Below are positions 34,159-40,423 of a stretch of 40,423 nt of DNA, piece by piece. Position 1 is the stretch's first letter. Every line of letters starts with the position of its first letter. The notes under the pieces are model-generated. The model was not told the DNA's origin. It saw only the letters and a program-made list of their open reading frames with translations, and did no database searches. Location of the stretch: NCBI GenBank assembly GCA_014378195.1, contig JACMOC010000063.1:1-40423 (forward strand). Direction: 5' to 3'. A program made the translations under genes and the position numbers. This stretch comes from Oligoflexus sp. Its GTDB lineage: Bacteria; Bdellovibrionota_B; Oligoflexia; Oligoflexales; Oligoflexaceae.

Positions 34159-34761
34159 ATGCATTTATATTATAGTCCAGGCGCTTGTTCGATGGTCCCT
34201 CACATTATTCTCGAGGAACTTGGCCTTAAGTATGAAGCGATACCTGTAAACCTGAAAGATCATACCTATTTGGGAGGTGATTTTTATAAAGTAAATCCAA
34301 AAGGCTATGTACCGACCCTTGAACTCGACACCAAACAGGTTCTCACGGAAAATATCGTGATTCTGCAGTATCTGGCAGAAATGAAACCCGAAGCCAAATT
34401 GCTTCCATCGAGCGGCATAGAACGGTTCAGGCATCTCGAGATGTTGACGTTTATCACGACCGAGATCCACAAATCGTTTGGCCCGATTTTTAATGATAAG
34501 GTGAGCGACGCTGATAAAGACATCTATCGCGAACACTTGAAAAAACGCTTTGCCATTGTAGATAAACAGCTTGAGGGCAAGTCGTTCCTTATGGGCTCGA
34601 ATTATAGCCTTCCTGATGCTTATCTCTTTGTGATGACGAGGTGGGCAAAAGCCAAAAAAGTGGACATTGGGGGGTATCTAAATATTTCAAAACATTTCGA
34701 AGCGGTTCAGGCACGACCGGCCACTCAGAGGGTGATTGCTTTGGAAAGTGGAAAAAAATAG
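34159..34761 (+). CDS. Glutathione S-transferase (beta-class-like)
   Basis: A 200-residue GST. I choose ATG 34159 (AAGGAG five bases upstream) over the GTG two codons earlier. The N-terminal thioredoxin-like domain starts HLYYSPGACSMVPHIILEEL with Cys10, the catalytic Cys of bacterial beta-class enzymes, and contains the cis-Pro region GYVPTLEL and the glutathione-binding TENIVILQYLAE. The helical C-terminal domain ends with the N-capping box-like SNYSLPDAYLFVMTRWA. Expected role: conjugation or thiol-disulfide chemistry with glutathione. No neighbours in an operon. Confidence 0.92.
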   Translation: MHLYYSPGACSMVPHIILEELGLKYEAIPVNLKDHTYLGGDFYKVNPKGYVPTLELDTKQVLTENIVILQYLAEMKPEAKLLPSSGIERFRHLEMLTFITTEIHKSFGPIFNDKVSDADKDIYREHLKKRFAIVDKQLEGKSFLMGSNYSLPDAYLFVMTRWAKAKKVDIGGYLNISKHFEAVQARPATQRVIALESGKK

Positions 34762-34967
34762 GCGCGGTTTCGTATTCTAAACGTCTCTCATCTCAGGTTG
34801 GTTCGAAGCTGACCTGGGATGGTTCCTGGAAAGGAGGAGGGTTGGAGATAAGTTTTACCATGTGAATAAGGTGGTTTCAGACACGAACGCTGCATCTAAT
34901 TTTATGCATAGAACTGAGGACACTAATCACGGGCGAGTAACACGCTGGTGGACTGCCTTAGATCGTA

Positions 34968-35389
34968 TCACTCATCAAGGACTTGCATCCATTTCACTTG
35001 ACGTAGAAAAACAACCGACACGATTTCGATACTATAAGGCGAAAGGATGGCTGCTACGAGCCAAAGGCTTCTCCATCCCCAAGTATGCGAATCCCCGAAA
35101 AGCAAAAGCGCACCGCTGGCAATGATAGGGACCAGTGCAGGCAACCAACCCATACGAAAAATAAGAAAACGATGCTGGAATCGAGATAAATAGAGAACAG
35201 ACACGAGGTCCAGTAAGGTTTCATCACTCGGTTCGTCCACGAGGCCTCAGCTTTGAAAGTCCTATCCCTGCATGCATCCGGCATATGGGCGAAAAATGAA
35301 ATATGTGACATTCCATGTTGGATTGTGTGTGTGCCGATTGCGAGCATTGTTATTGCCCAGGCTGTTCTTAAGGAAGCGGTCCCTTTCAT
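34968..35389 (-). pseudogene. Small polytopic membrane protein split by a frameshift
   Basis: Two overlapping minus-strand frames make sense only together. The first (from 35389) reads GTASLRTAWAITMLAIGTHT, then FKAEASWTNRVMKPYWTS and a hydrophobic helix (LFSIYLDSSIVFLFFVW). At about 35145-35155 the second frame takes over with WLPALVPIIASGALLLFG, then WGWRSLWLVAAILSPYS and the basic end FLRQVKWMQVLDE. The joined protein would have about 135 residues and four TM helices. I do not recognise the family with confidence. The nominal ATG lies inside a long inverted repeat, so the start is uncertain; a second ATG 14 codons later is possible. Confidence 0.5.
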
Positions 35390-35412
35390 TTGCCAGAATG
35401 AAGGGGACCGCT
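35375..35412. repeat. 16-bp near-perfect inverted repeat over a start codon
   Basis: Arms 35375-35390 and 35397-35412 pair with a single mismatch around a 6-nt loop (TGCCAG). It lies between the redoxin gene and the downstream membrane-protein frame, both on the minus strand, and includes the latter's first ATG. It may be the redoxin operon terminator (no good T-run) or a translation-control hairpin. Confidence 0.55.
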
Positions 35413-35438
35413 CAAAAGCAATTTTCGCTTTGAAACTA

Positions 35439-36038
35439 TTACTGATACTTCACGCCGCAACCGTAGGGTCTTGAACTAACGGTCGCGATGGGTTTTCCGG
35501 CAAGACCGGAATCAAGCGCAGCGGCGACATAGTTCTTGGATTGAGGGATGACTTTTGGATCTGCAGAATCATTGTCATCAATAGCGCCCGCATAGGCCAC
35601 CTTTTGATCGGGCGTGATGACGAACATATGAGGCGTTGTTTTCGCTCCAAAAGCGTGACCAACTTTGCCATCGGTATCAATCAGGATCGCAGTCGGTGAC
35701 GCGCCCCGTTCTTTAGCATCGGCAAGAGCCTGGGTAGGCTCTACATACCCCTCCTTGCCTTTGGCCGAGGAGTTGACTGTCAGCCAGACCACGCCTTTGT
35801 CCGTATAGGTCTTTTGAAGCTTCTGCATAGTGTTGCTGCTGTATTGTTTTTTCACGAAGGGACAACCTTTGTTGAACCACTCGAGCACCACCCATTTTCC
35901 TTTGTAGTCGGATAGCTTTTGCGTTTTTCCGCTCGCATCCTTGACCTCAAAGTTGGGAGCATCTTTGCCTGGCACAGCATCGGCCAGGACTGGTGTGGAA
36001 ATTAAAAGGGCAGCCGTTATCCAAGTCATCATTTTCAT
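35439..36038 (-). CDS. Exported thioredoxin-like redoxin
   Basis: A 199-residue AhpC/TSA-redoxin fold protein. I use the ATG at 36038, with GGAG six bases upstream, which starts a Sec signal (MTWITAALLISTPVLADAV). The active region is VVLEWFNKGCPFVKKQY with one Cys (about residue 59) and a Pro next to it; there is no CxxC. Only one further Cys exists, near the C-terminus (RPYGCGVKYQ), so it may act with one Cys as a peroxidase-like or thiol-relay protein. TTPHMFVIT supplies the cis-Pro. The start is 15 bp downstream of the dsbD stop, so the pair is an operon and DsbD is the likely electron donor. Confidence 0.85.
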   Translation of the reverse strand: MKMMTWITAALLISTPVLADAVPGKDAPNFEVKDASGKTQKLSDYKGKWVVLEWFNKGCPFVKKQYSSNTMQKLQKTYTDKGVVWLTVNSSAKGKEGYVEPTQALADAKERGASPTAILIDTDGKVGHAFGAKTTPHMFVITPDQKVAYAGAIDDNDSADPKVIPQSKNYVAAALDSGLAGKPIATVSSRPYGCGVKYQ

Positions 36039-36053
36039 ACAAAACTCCATAAT

Positions 36054-38042
36054 TTATCGAGTAAAAAGTCCCTCAATATCTGAGCGACTGAGTATCTGCG
36101 GTAGGATGCGCGGGGCCGTTCCGTCGGCGGGGTAAAAGAGATAAAGCGGGACGGAGGCGCGGCCGAAAGCGGCAAGTGCAGCCGTAATTTTTTGGTCGAG
36201 GTTAGTCCAATCCCCTTTCAGGAGGAGGACGTGATTCGACCGAAAAAGGTCTTGCGCAAAATCTGTTTCCAGCACGGCCTTTTTATTGACTTGGCAGGTC
36301 ACGCACCAGGCGGCAGTGAAATCGACAAAGACCGCTTGATGCCTTGATTTTGCTTCGTCGATGAGTTTGGCACTATAGTCGGTCCATGTATCGACACTCT
36401 CTTGCGCGACGGCTGCCGTTGCCAAGGGCGCTTTTAAAACCCAGCTTTCGACTGCAATAAAGCTCGCTACCGAGGCGAATGCGGCAACGGCTTTAAACAC
36501 CGCCCCCCGTCCTTTGCCGAGCCATATACAAAAGGTGAGGATCAGTGCGAGACTCGAAAGGTAGATCCAGGCATCTGTGCCAAGCTGCGAACCCAGTACC
36601 CAAAGAAGCCAAATCACAGTGGCAAAGAGTGGGAAGGCCAGGAACTGGCGAAGCGTAATCATCCACATGCCGGGTCTGGGTAGTCGAATGCGAGGAAAAA
36701 ATGCCAGGAGTAGGAACGGCAGAGCCAGGCCAAGCCCAAGGCAAAAGAAGATGAGGAGAGCCTGCGCTGCAGGGAGGACCGAAGCTGCGCCGAGGGTTGT
36801 TCCCATAAAGGGGCCTGTGCATGGGGTCGCTATGAATACTGAGAGGCAGCCCGTACCAAATGCGCCGACGTTTTCAAATTTGCCAGCGGCGCGCGTGAGC
36901 GAATTTCCAAATTCAAAAAAGCCTAGAAAACTCAGGCCCATTAGCCAGAAGAGAATGATCAGTGCTGTGACGATCGATGGTGATTGCAACTGAAACCCCC
37001 AGCCAATCGCCGTGCCTCCGGCTCTCAGAGCGAGGAAGAGGCCACCAAGCGCCGTAAATGTCGCGAGCACCCCCAGGGTATAAAGCATCGCTTCGTTCCA
37101 ACGGGTGTGACTATCCACCTTCGCCAGGGAGAAAAATTTGATGGAGAGCACCGGTAAAACGCAGGGCATGAGGTTCAGTATGATTCCGCCGGCAAATGCC
37201 GACAATAAAATGAGGAGGTAAGTCGACCATTGTGTGGAATCTTGAGTTTTGGTCGCAATGGACGGGAATTCCCAGGAGCCTTTTCCATCGCTTAAAACAA
37301 GGCCTACGTAATCAGGCAGAGTTTTTCCGGGCTGAAGTTTCAGGACGAGGGCTTTTCCGTCTTTACTCAAAGTCGGTTCGGTGGGAAGAAAAACTTCGGT
37401 TGAACTGGGAAAAATCGTGAGCTTTGATACTGGTTCGCCATGAGGGGTGGTGATGAAAAATTGTATATCGACGCCTTCTTTTTCCACGTTTTTGATCTGC
37501 CAGGGCGAAGAGCTCCCGTCGCTTGGTAACCGCGCTATGGCATTCAGCAAAAGTTCGTGCTCCGGCCATACCTGGGGTTCCGTCGATACCGGGCGCTCAA
37601 GCGTCAACTGGCCGGCTCCGGGAAGGCATTCCTCCTGACAAACCAGCCATTCGAGCTCAACCGTCGTACGCACGCGTCCGGCTGAATCTACAGGTTTGAT
37701 TTTAACAGGGAAGACAGCATTTGTTTCATAACCAACTGTCGTGAGCCCACCCAATAGGAATCGTTTAGGCATAGGCCAGCCGACGTCGCCAAGAGCGGCG
37801 TTATCGGAGTGAAAATTGAATTTAGGGGCCGTTCCCGAATCGCCTGGATTTTTCCAGTAAATATGCCAATGCGGGTCAATCTGGAAGCGAATACCGATTG
37901 TTTCTTCGGCCGCTGTAAAATGATTCGGTGCGATCCAGGTGACCTTGACATGATCGGCGCTGAGCACCTCGGCAGCATACGAGAGGGTCGGACCAGCTGC
38001 CGTTACACAAGCAAATATCAGCATCCTGATTAAGCAGGTCAT
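36054..38042 (-). CDS. dsbD: DsbD/ScsB-like thiol:disulfide interchange transporter
   Basis: A 662-residue inner-membrane protein that carries electrons from cytoplasmic thioredoxin to the periplasm. After a signal peptide the N-terminal periplasmic domain has Cys135/Cys139 (LVCQEECLPG), the ScsB form rather than the shorter DsbD-alpha. The TM domain (about 273-540, eight helices) has the reactive pair Cys294 (NLMPCVLPV) and Cys408 (IATPCTGPF). The C-terminal thioredoxin-like domain has Cys580/Cys583 in FTAAWCVTCQVNK and cis-Pro in ASVPLYLFY. All six redox cysteines are present. AAGGAG stands five bases before the ATG. It is co-transcribed with the exported redoxin, its likely substrate. Confidence 0.94.
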   Translation of the reverse strand: MTCLIRMLIFACVTAAGPTLSYAAEVLSADHVKVTWIAPNHFTAAEETIGIRFQIDPHWHIYWKNPGDSGTAPKFNFHSDNAALGDVGWPMPKRFLLGGLTTVGYETNAVFPVKIKPVDSAGRVRTTVELEWLVCQEECLPGAGQLTLERPVSTEPQVWPEHELLLNAIARLPSDGSSSPWQIKNVEKEGVDIQFFITTPHGEPVSKLTIFPSSTEVFLPTEPTLSKDGKALVLKLQPGKTLPDYVGLVLSDGKGSWEFPSIATKTQDSTQWSTYLLILLSAFAGGIILNLMPCVLPVLSIKFFSLAKVDSHTRWNEAMLYTLGVLATFTALGGLFLALRAGGTAIGWGFQLQSPSIVTALIILFWLMGLSFLGFFEFGNSLTRAAGKFENVGAFGTGCLSVFIATPCTGPFMGTTLGAASVLPAAQALLIFFCLGLGLALPFLLLAFFPRIRLPRPGMWMITLRQFLAFPLFATVIWLLWVLGSQLGTDAWIYLSSLALILTFCIWLGKGRGAVFKAVAAFASVASFIAVESWVLKAPLATAAVAQESVDTWTDYSAKLIDEAKSRHQAVFVDFTAAWCVTCQVNKKAVLETDFAQDLFRSNHVLLLKGDWTNLDQKITAALAAFGRASVPLYLFYPADGTAPRILPQILSRSDIEGLFTR

Positions 38043-38131
38043 GGGATCTCCTTCTGGGAATCATCGACCATGACATAATCAGGGTAAGAGCGAAATGAGA
38101 GAGTGGTCCGACAGTGAACGACTCTTCTCTG

Positions 38132-38869
38132 TCAATGTTTAATGTTTAAAAAACGGTTCAAAGACATCCCGTCGAGTGTGCGCACATGCAAAAGGCCTTC
38201 GCCAACAAAGCTTTCTGGTAATTCGCTTGTGTATTCAAACGAATGGTCTGCGGGTTGCTTCTCACAAATCTCTGTATTCACTATTTCAGCTATTGGGAGG
38301 ACGACCAACACGTCGCTTGGACTACGTGTAATTCTCACTTCTTTTATAGCCATACATCCGACGAAGAAGTAGGGGAAATGACCCTGAAGTCTAAGGCTTT
38401 GTTTGCCGTTTTCGGTATTGACATCGATAGAAGCGTTCTCGACCGTAGCGTAAAGGTAGTCATCAGCCGATTCTGTTTTGCGGCTTTCGACTTTGAATGA
38501 GCTGGAAACATTTTTGTTATCAGCATAAACCGCTTGGTAGTCACCGGTTGCGAGGGCTCCAAGTTTCACCGACTGGATAAACGGTGTAATGGTTTTAATG
38601 CACAAGACTCCGGGATACCTCAAAGAGCTTGCCGAAACCGTAACGATCCTAGTCTTGGCATCGATTGCGGCACTTATTTTACCCACTTGATAGCAAGTGT
38701 CAGGAAAATTCCCTTTCACCACGATCTCCACGTTATCATTGTCGTCAAAACCGTTGGGTATAAAGATACTATCGACCGGTGCGGTAATTTCCAGAGGGCC
38801 GGCCGCTTGAGCTTTCGCTGACAGGCCTGCAATTGCGGTGAGGCTGAGCGTCAAAAAGAGAGTCTTCAT
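38132..38869 (-). CDS. Exported hypothetical protein
   Basis: A 245-residue protein from the ATG at 38869 (GGAG six bases upstream; an ATG four codons earlier lacks one). It has a Sec signal (TLFLTLSLTAIAGLSAKAQA) and a mature part rich in beta-strand-like alternation, apparently as two similar beta domains. Each has a Cys pair context (PDTCYQVG ... GVLCIKT, and VGCMAIKE ... NTEICEKQP), suggesting two internally disulfide-bonded repeats. I recognise no family and no catalytic motif. It precedes nothing on its strand for 90 bp before the dsbD upstream region and has its own Shine-Dalgarno. Envelope structural or adhesion-like roles are possible but unsupported. Confidence 0.7.
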   Translation of the reverse strand: MKTLFLTLSLTAIAGLSAKAQAAGPLEITAPVDSIFIPNGFDDNDNVEIVVKGNFPDTCYQVGKISAAIDAKTRIVTVSASSLRYPGVLCIKTITPFIQSVKLGALATGDYQAVYADNKNVSSSFKVESRKTESADDYLYATVENASIDVNTENGKQSLRLQGHFPYFFVGCMAIKEVRITRSPSDVLVVLPIAEIVNTEICEKQPADHSFEYTSELPESFVGEGLLHVRTLDGMSLNRFLNIKH

Positions 38870-39124
38870 GTCTTTCTCCAAGGTTCTGTTGTTTTAATTT
38901 TTTGAAGTCTGAGATACTCAAGCAATGATTGTGCCATCGGCATGAAACGTGGGCTGTGACGTTTTCCAGGAGAATGGCAGCGGGAAAAATGGAGGTGTCA
39001 TCGGGAGCTAGAGTGATTTCACGCAAGGTCTTAAAAGAGAATTGATCTTGAAAAATGCATAATGTCCCATGTCCCTGTGCTGTTTAGGCATAAGTGCTCT
39101 AGCCCAAACTTTGAGGTGGAAACG

Positions 39125-39765
39125 ATGAAAGCCTATGTTTTCAAATCGCTGCCGTCTGTTCTATGGGGCTGTGGGCGCTGGAAGAGTGTGAAATCGCGTA
39201 TGAACCAGTCGGGCTCGACTGCGGACTGAATGGTCTTGCGGATGAAACCTGGTTTGTGGCCATTTCGCCTTTTAAACAAGTTCTCGTGATCGATGATGAT
39301 GGCTATATTCTGACGGAATCAGGGGCGATTCTTCTCTACCTCGGGGAGAAGTCAGGAAAGTTGATTCCTAAGGATTTACAAGCACGCGCGCAGGTTTATC
39401 GTTGGATGATTACATCGTTGAATAACGTTGAGCTTATGACGTTACCGATTTTACTTGCCGATCTGCAGGGCGACGCGAATCCTCACGCGCAAGCGTTACG
39501 CTCTGCGATTGCAGACGCACTTGGACGTTTTCTAGCGCCAATAGAAAAAATGCTGAAGTCTCAACCGTTCGTGACGGACAGCGCCTTCACCGTGGCTGAT
39601 ATTATTCTCACCTGCGTTTTGCGTGAGATTCGCAAGACGGAGATCCTGTGCGCATATCCACACGTTGAGAAGTACCACCTTCGCTGTGAAGAGCGGACGG
39701 CGTTCGTGAAGGTCCTCAATACCAATGAAGACCGCCTTGGCATTGCGCGCGGGGCGGCGCGATAA
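39125..39765 (+). pseudogene. Glutathione S-transferase-like gene with a 5' frameshift
   Basis: ATG 39125 has GAGGTGG at good spacing and reads MKAYVFKSLPSVL. One base is missing at about 39160, after which the next frame continues as GLWALEECEIAYEPVGL, then SPFKQVLVIDDDGYILTESG with ILLYLGEKSGKLIP, the usual glutathione-site and TESxAI signature, and a complete helical domain to 39765 (FTVADIILTCVLREI). An in-frame ATG directly after the shift could restart translation, but the product would lack the first beta-strand and the catalytic residue. One extra base would restore a normal-length GST, so this is either a recent mutation or a base-calling error. Confidence 0.78.
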
Positions 39766-39878
39766 GCGAGTCTAAAGTTCTCACGACAACGAGAATGCGA
39801 AGCGATACTCGGGAAGAATGCAATGACGCAAGACCTTGAACGCTTGATGTAAGCTTGAATTAAACCAGGGAGACGCTT

Positions 39879-39965
39879 ATGACAAATACCATTCCTAAAG
39901 CTACGATCTGGTTGTGGTACAACGGTGATGCCGAAGAAGCTCAGCACAGGACTGAAGACAGATAA
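39879..39965 (+). pseudogene. 5' remnant of a VOC/PhnB-like gene
   Basis: An ATG with CAGGGAG six bases upstream opens 28 codons. The first 21 (MTNTIPKATIWLWYNGDAEE) are the typical beginning of a PhnB/YjdN-like VOC protein; the expected AVxFYxxxF then fails and the frame ends with QHRTEDR and a stop. The remaining 110 or more codons of the family are missing, presumably by deletion. It sits just upstream of an AHSA1-type gene, a common companion of VOC/PhnB genes. Confidence 0.6.
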
Positions 39966-39988
39966 AAACCGTGAAGGAGAATAACGCG

Positions 39989-40335
39989 ATGACTTTCCAT
40001 CACAAACTTGACCTTTCGATCGAACGAATCGTCGATGTGAAACCTGAGCAGGTCTGGAAGGTCTGGACCAACCCGGAGAATGTTAAAAATGGTTTACTCC
40101 AGCCCCCTGGAACACTTTCGCAGCGGAAATCGACCGGAGGCCGGGCGGAGCCTTTAATACGACGATGGAGTCCCCGGAAGGCCAGCAGTATCCCAACTCA
40201 GGGTGCTATCTCGAAGTCGTAGAGAATCAACATCTGGTCTGGACCTCCGCACTCCTTCCTGGTTTTCGTCCGACCGCCCTACCGTACGTCCGGCCTAATA
40301 CCAATGTCATTCGGTTAAGAACTAAAATGAAATAA
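39989..40335 (+). pseudogene. SRPBCC/AHSA1-type protein, one-base deletion and truncated 3' end
   Basis: ATG 39989 (AAGGAG upstream) begins KLDLSIERIVDVKPEQVWKV then WTNPENV, the start of an activator-of-Hsp90-ATPase-like START domain. At about 40083-40090 the A-run has five A where six would give KKWFTPAPW. In the shifted frame the domain continues: [34 protein letters not shown], and [20 protein letters not shown]. After GFRPT the family similarity ends and a short tail leads to TAA 40333-40335, so the last third (the gTrvTl strands and C-terminal helix) is also gone. The one-base loss could be a sequencing error; the missing end cannot. Confidence 0.75.
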
Positions 40336-40336
40336 A

Positions 40337-40360
40337 AGCGTCAAAATCGACGCCTTTTTA
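40337..40360 (+). terminator. Terminator-like hairpin near the right edge
   Basis: A short stem (GCGTC / GACGC, 6-nt loop) followed by CTTTTTATTTT, directly after the AHSA1 remnant's stop codon. Confidence 0.6.
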
Positions 40361-40423
40361 TTTTCTCTAATAGATTGAGCCGTTTATCTCAGGTAAGTTT
40401 CTGTTGCTTACACATTTACATAC

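Noticed and set aside
34862..35125. An 87-codon plus-strand frame after the GST gene
   Set aside because: It is antisense to the hydrophobic membrane-protein frames and lacks domain features.
1..40423. tRNA, rRNA, insertion sequences or prophage att sites
   Set aside because: I found no cloverleaf-like sequence, no rRNA, no transposase or integrase motifs and no flanking inverted or direct repeats that would mark a mobile element, so transposition is not an evident cause of the rearrangements.

Overview
The window looks like chromosomal DNA from a Gram-negative bacterium with a double-membrane envelope. Many products carry Sec, Tat or lipoprotein signals. There is an exported Dsb/redoxin set, and the paired DUF1592-type and DUF1552 genes are typical of Bdellovibrionota, Myxococcota, Planctomycetes and relatives. 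A lysine-rich H1-like repeat protein, a fatty acyl-AMP ligase/polyketide synthase and a lipoprotein-rich gene set fit an Oligoflexia/Bdellovibrionota-like or deltaproteobacterial-grade organism. This placement is inference; no rRNA or tRNA is present to settle it.

Layout. 0-4.1 kb: end of a lysine-rich repeat protein, a CheX-like protein, an LNS2-domain (lipin-type HAD) lipoprotein, a zinc phospholipase C-like lipoprotein and a small hypothetical. 4.3-5.8 kb: an intact Old Yellow Enzyme, then a VOC/PhnB gene broken in three places. 5.9-12.4 kb: a 3' fragment of an NAD(P)-binding reductase abuts a truncated PKS/NRPS-type aminotransferase (AMT). A frameshifted condensation (C) domain, a paraoxonase-like protein and two FtsX-type ABC permeases follow. 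12.4-16.0 kb, minus strand: an intact valine-degradation operon (mmsA, acyl-CoA dehydrogenase, mmsB). 16.4-18.4 kb: a small exported protein, an SDR and a MAPEG protein whose Shine-Dalgarno can be masked by a hairpin. 18.5-22.0 kb is a gene graveyard with one healthy gene, an exported peroxiredoxin. The remnants are a secreted protein with a frameshift and a stop, a reading frame cut by one TGA, a histidine kinase reduced to PAS-HisKA joined to the tail of a receiver, and the first part of a cyclophilin.

22.2-24.6 kb: a phospholipid triad (PlsC, CdsA, CDP-alcohol phosphotransferase), the last with a strongly altered active-site motif. 24.7-28.6 kb, minus strand: a FAAL-ACP-KS-AT-ACP megasynthase with a frameshift in the KS and a deletion that fuses the first part of the AT to the tail of an ACP. 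28.8-33.3 kb, minus strand: DUF1552 and DUF1592-type exported proteins and an M14 carboxypeptidase. 33.6-40.3 kb: a small Cys-rich exported protein, an intact GST, a frameshifted membrane protein, a DsbD/redoxin operon, an exported hypothetical, and then three broken genes (GST, VOC, AHSA1) up to the end.

The most striking theme is that about a dozen loci are disrupted while their neighbours (valine catabolism, DsbD, phospholipid triad, DUF1552/1592) are intact. The lesions are of mixed kinds: single-base frameshifts, in-frame stops, an active-site missense change, and deletion joints that fuse separate domains or genes. The broken set includes all the pieces expected of a beta-amino-fatty-acyl (iturin/microginin-like) starter system: FAAL, ACP, KS, AT, AMT and C. 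I read this as a lipopeptide-type locus in advanced decay and scattered over two sites. Indel errors in the assembly could explain some of the single-base events and must be ruled out.
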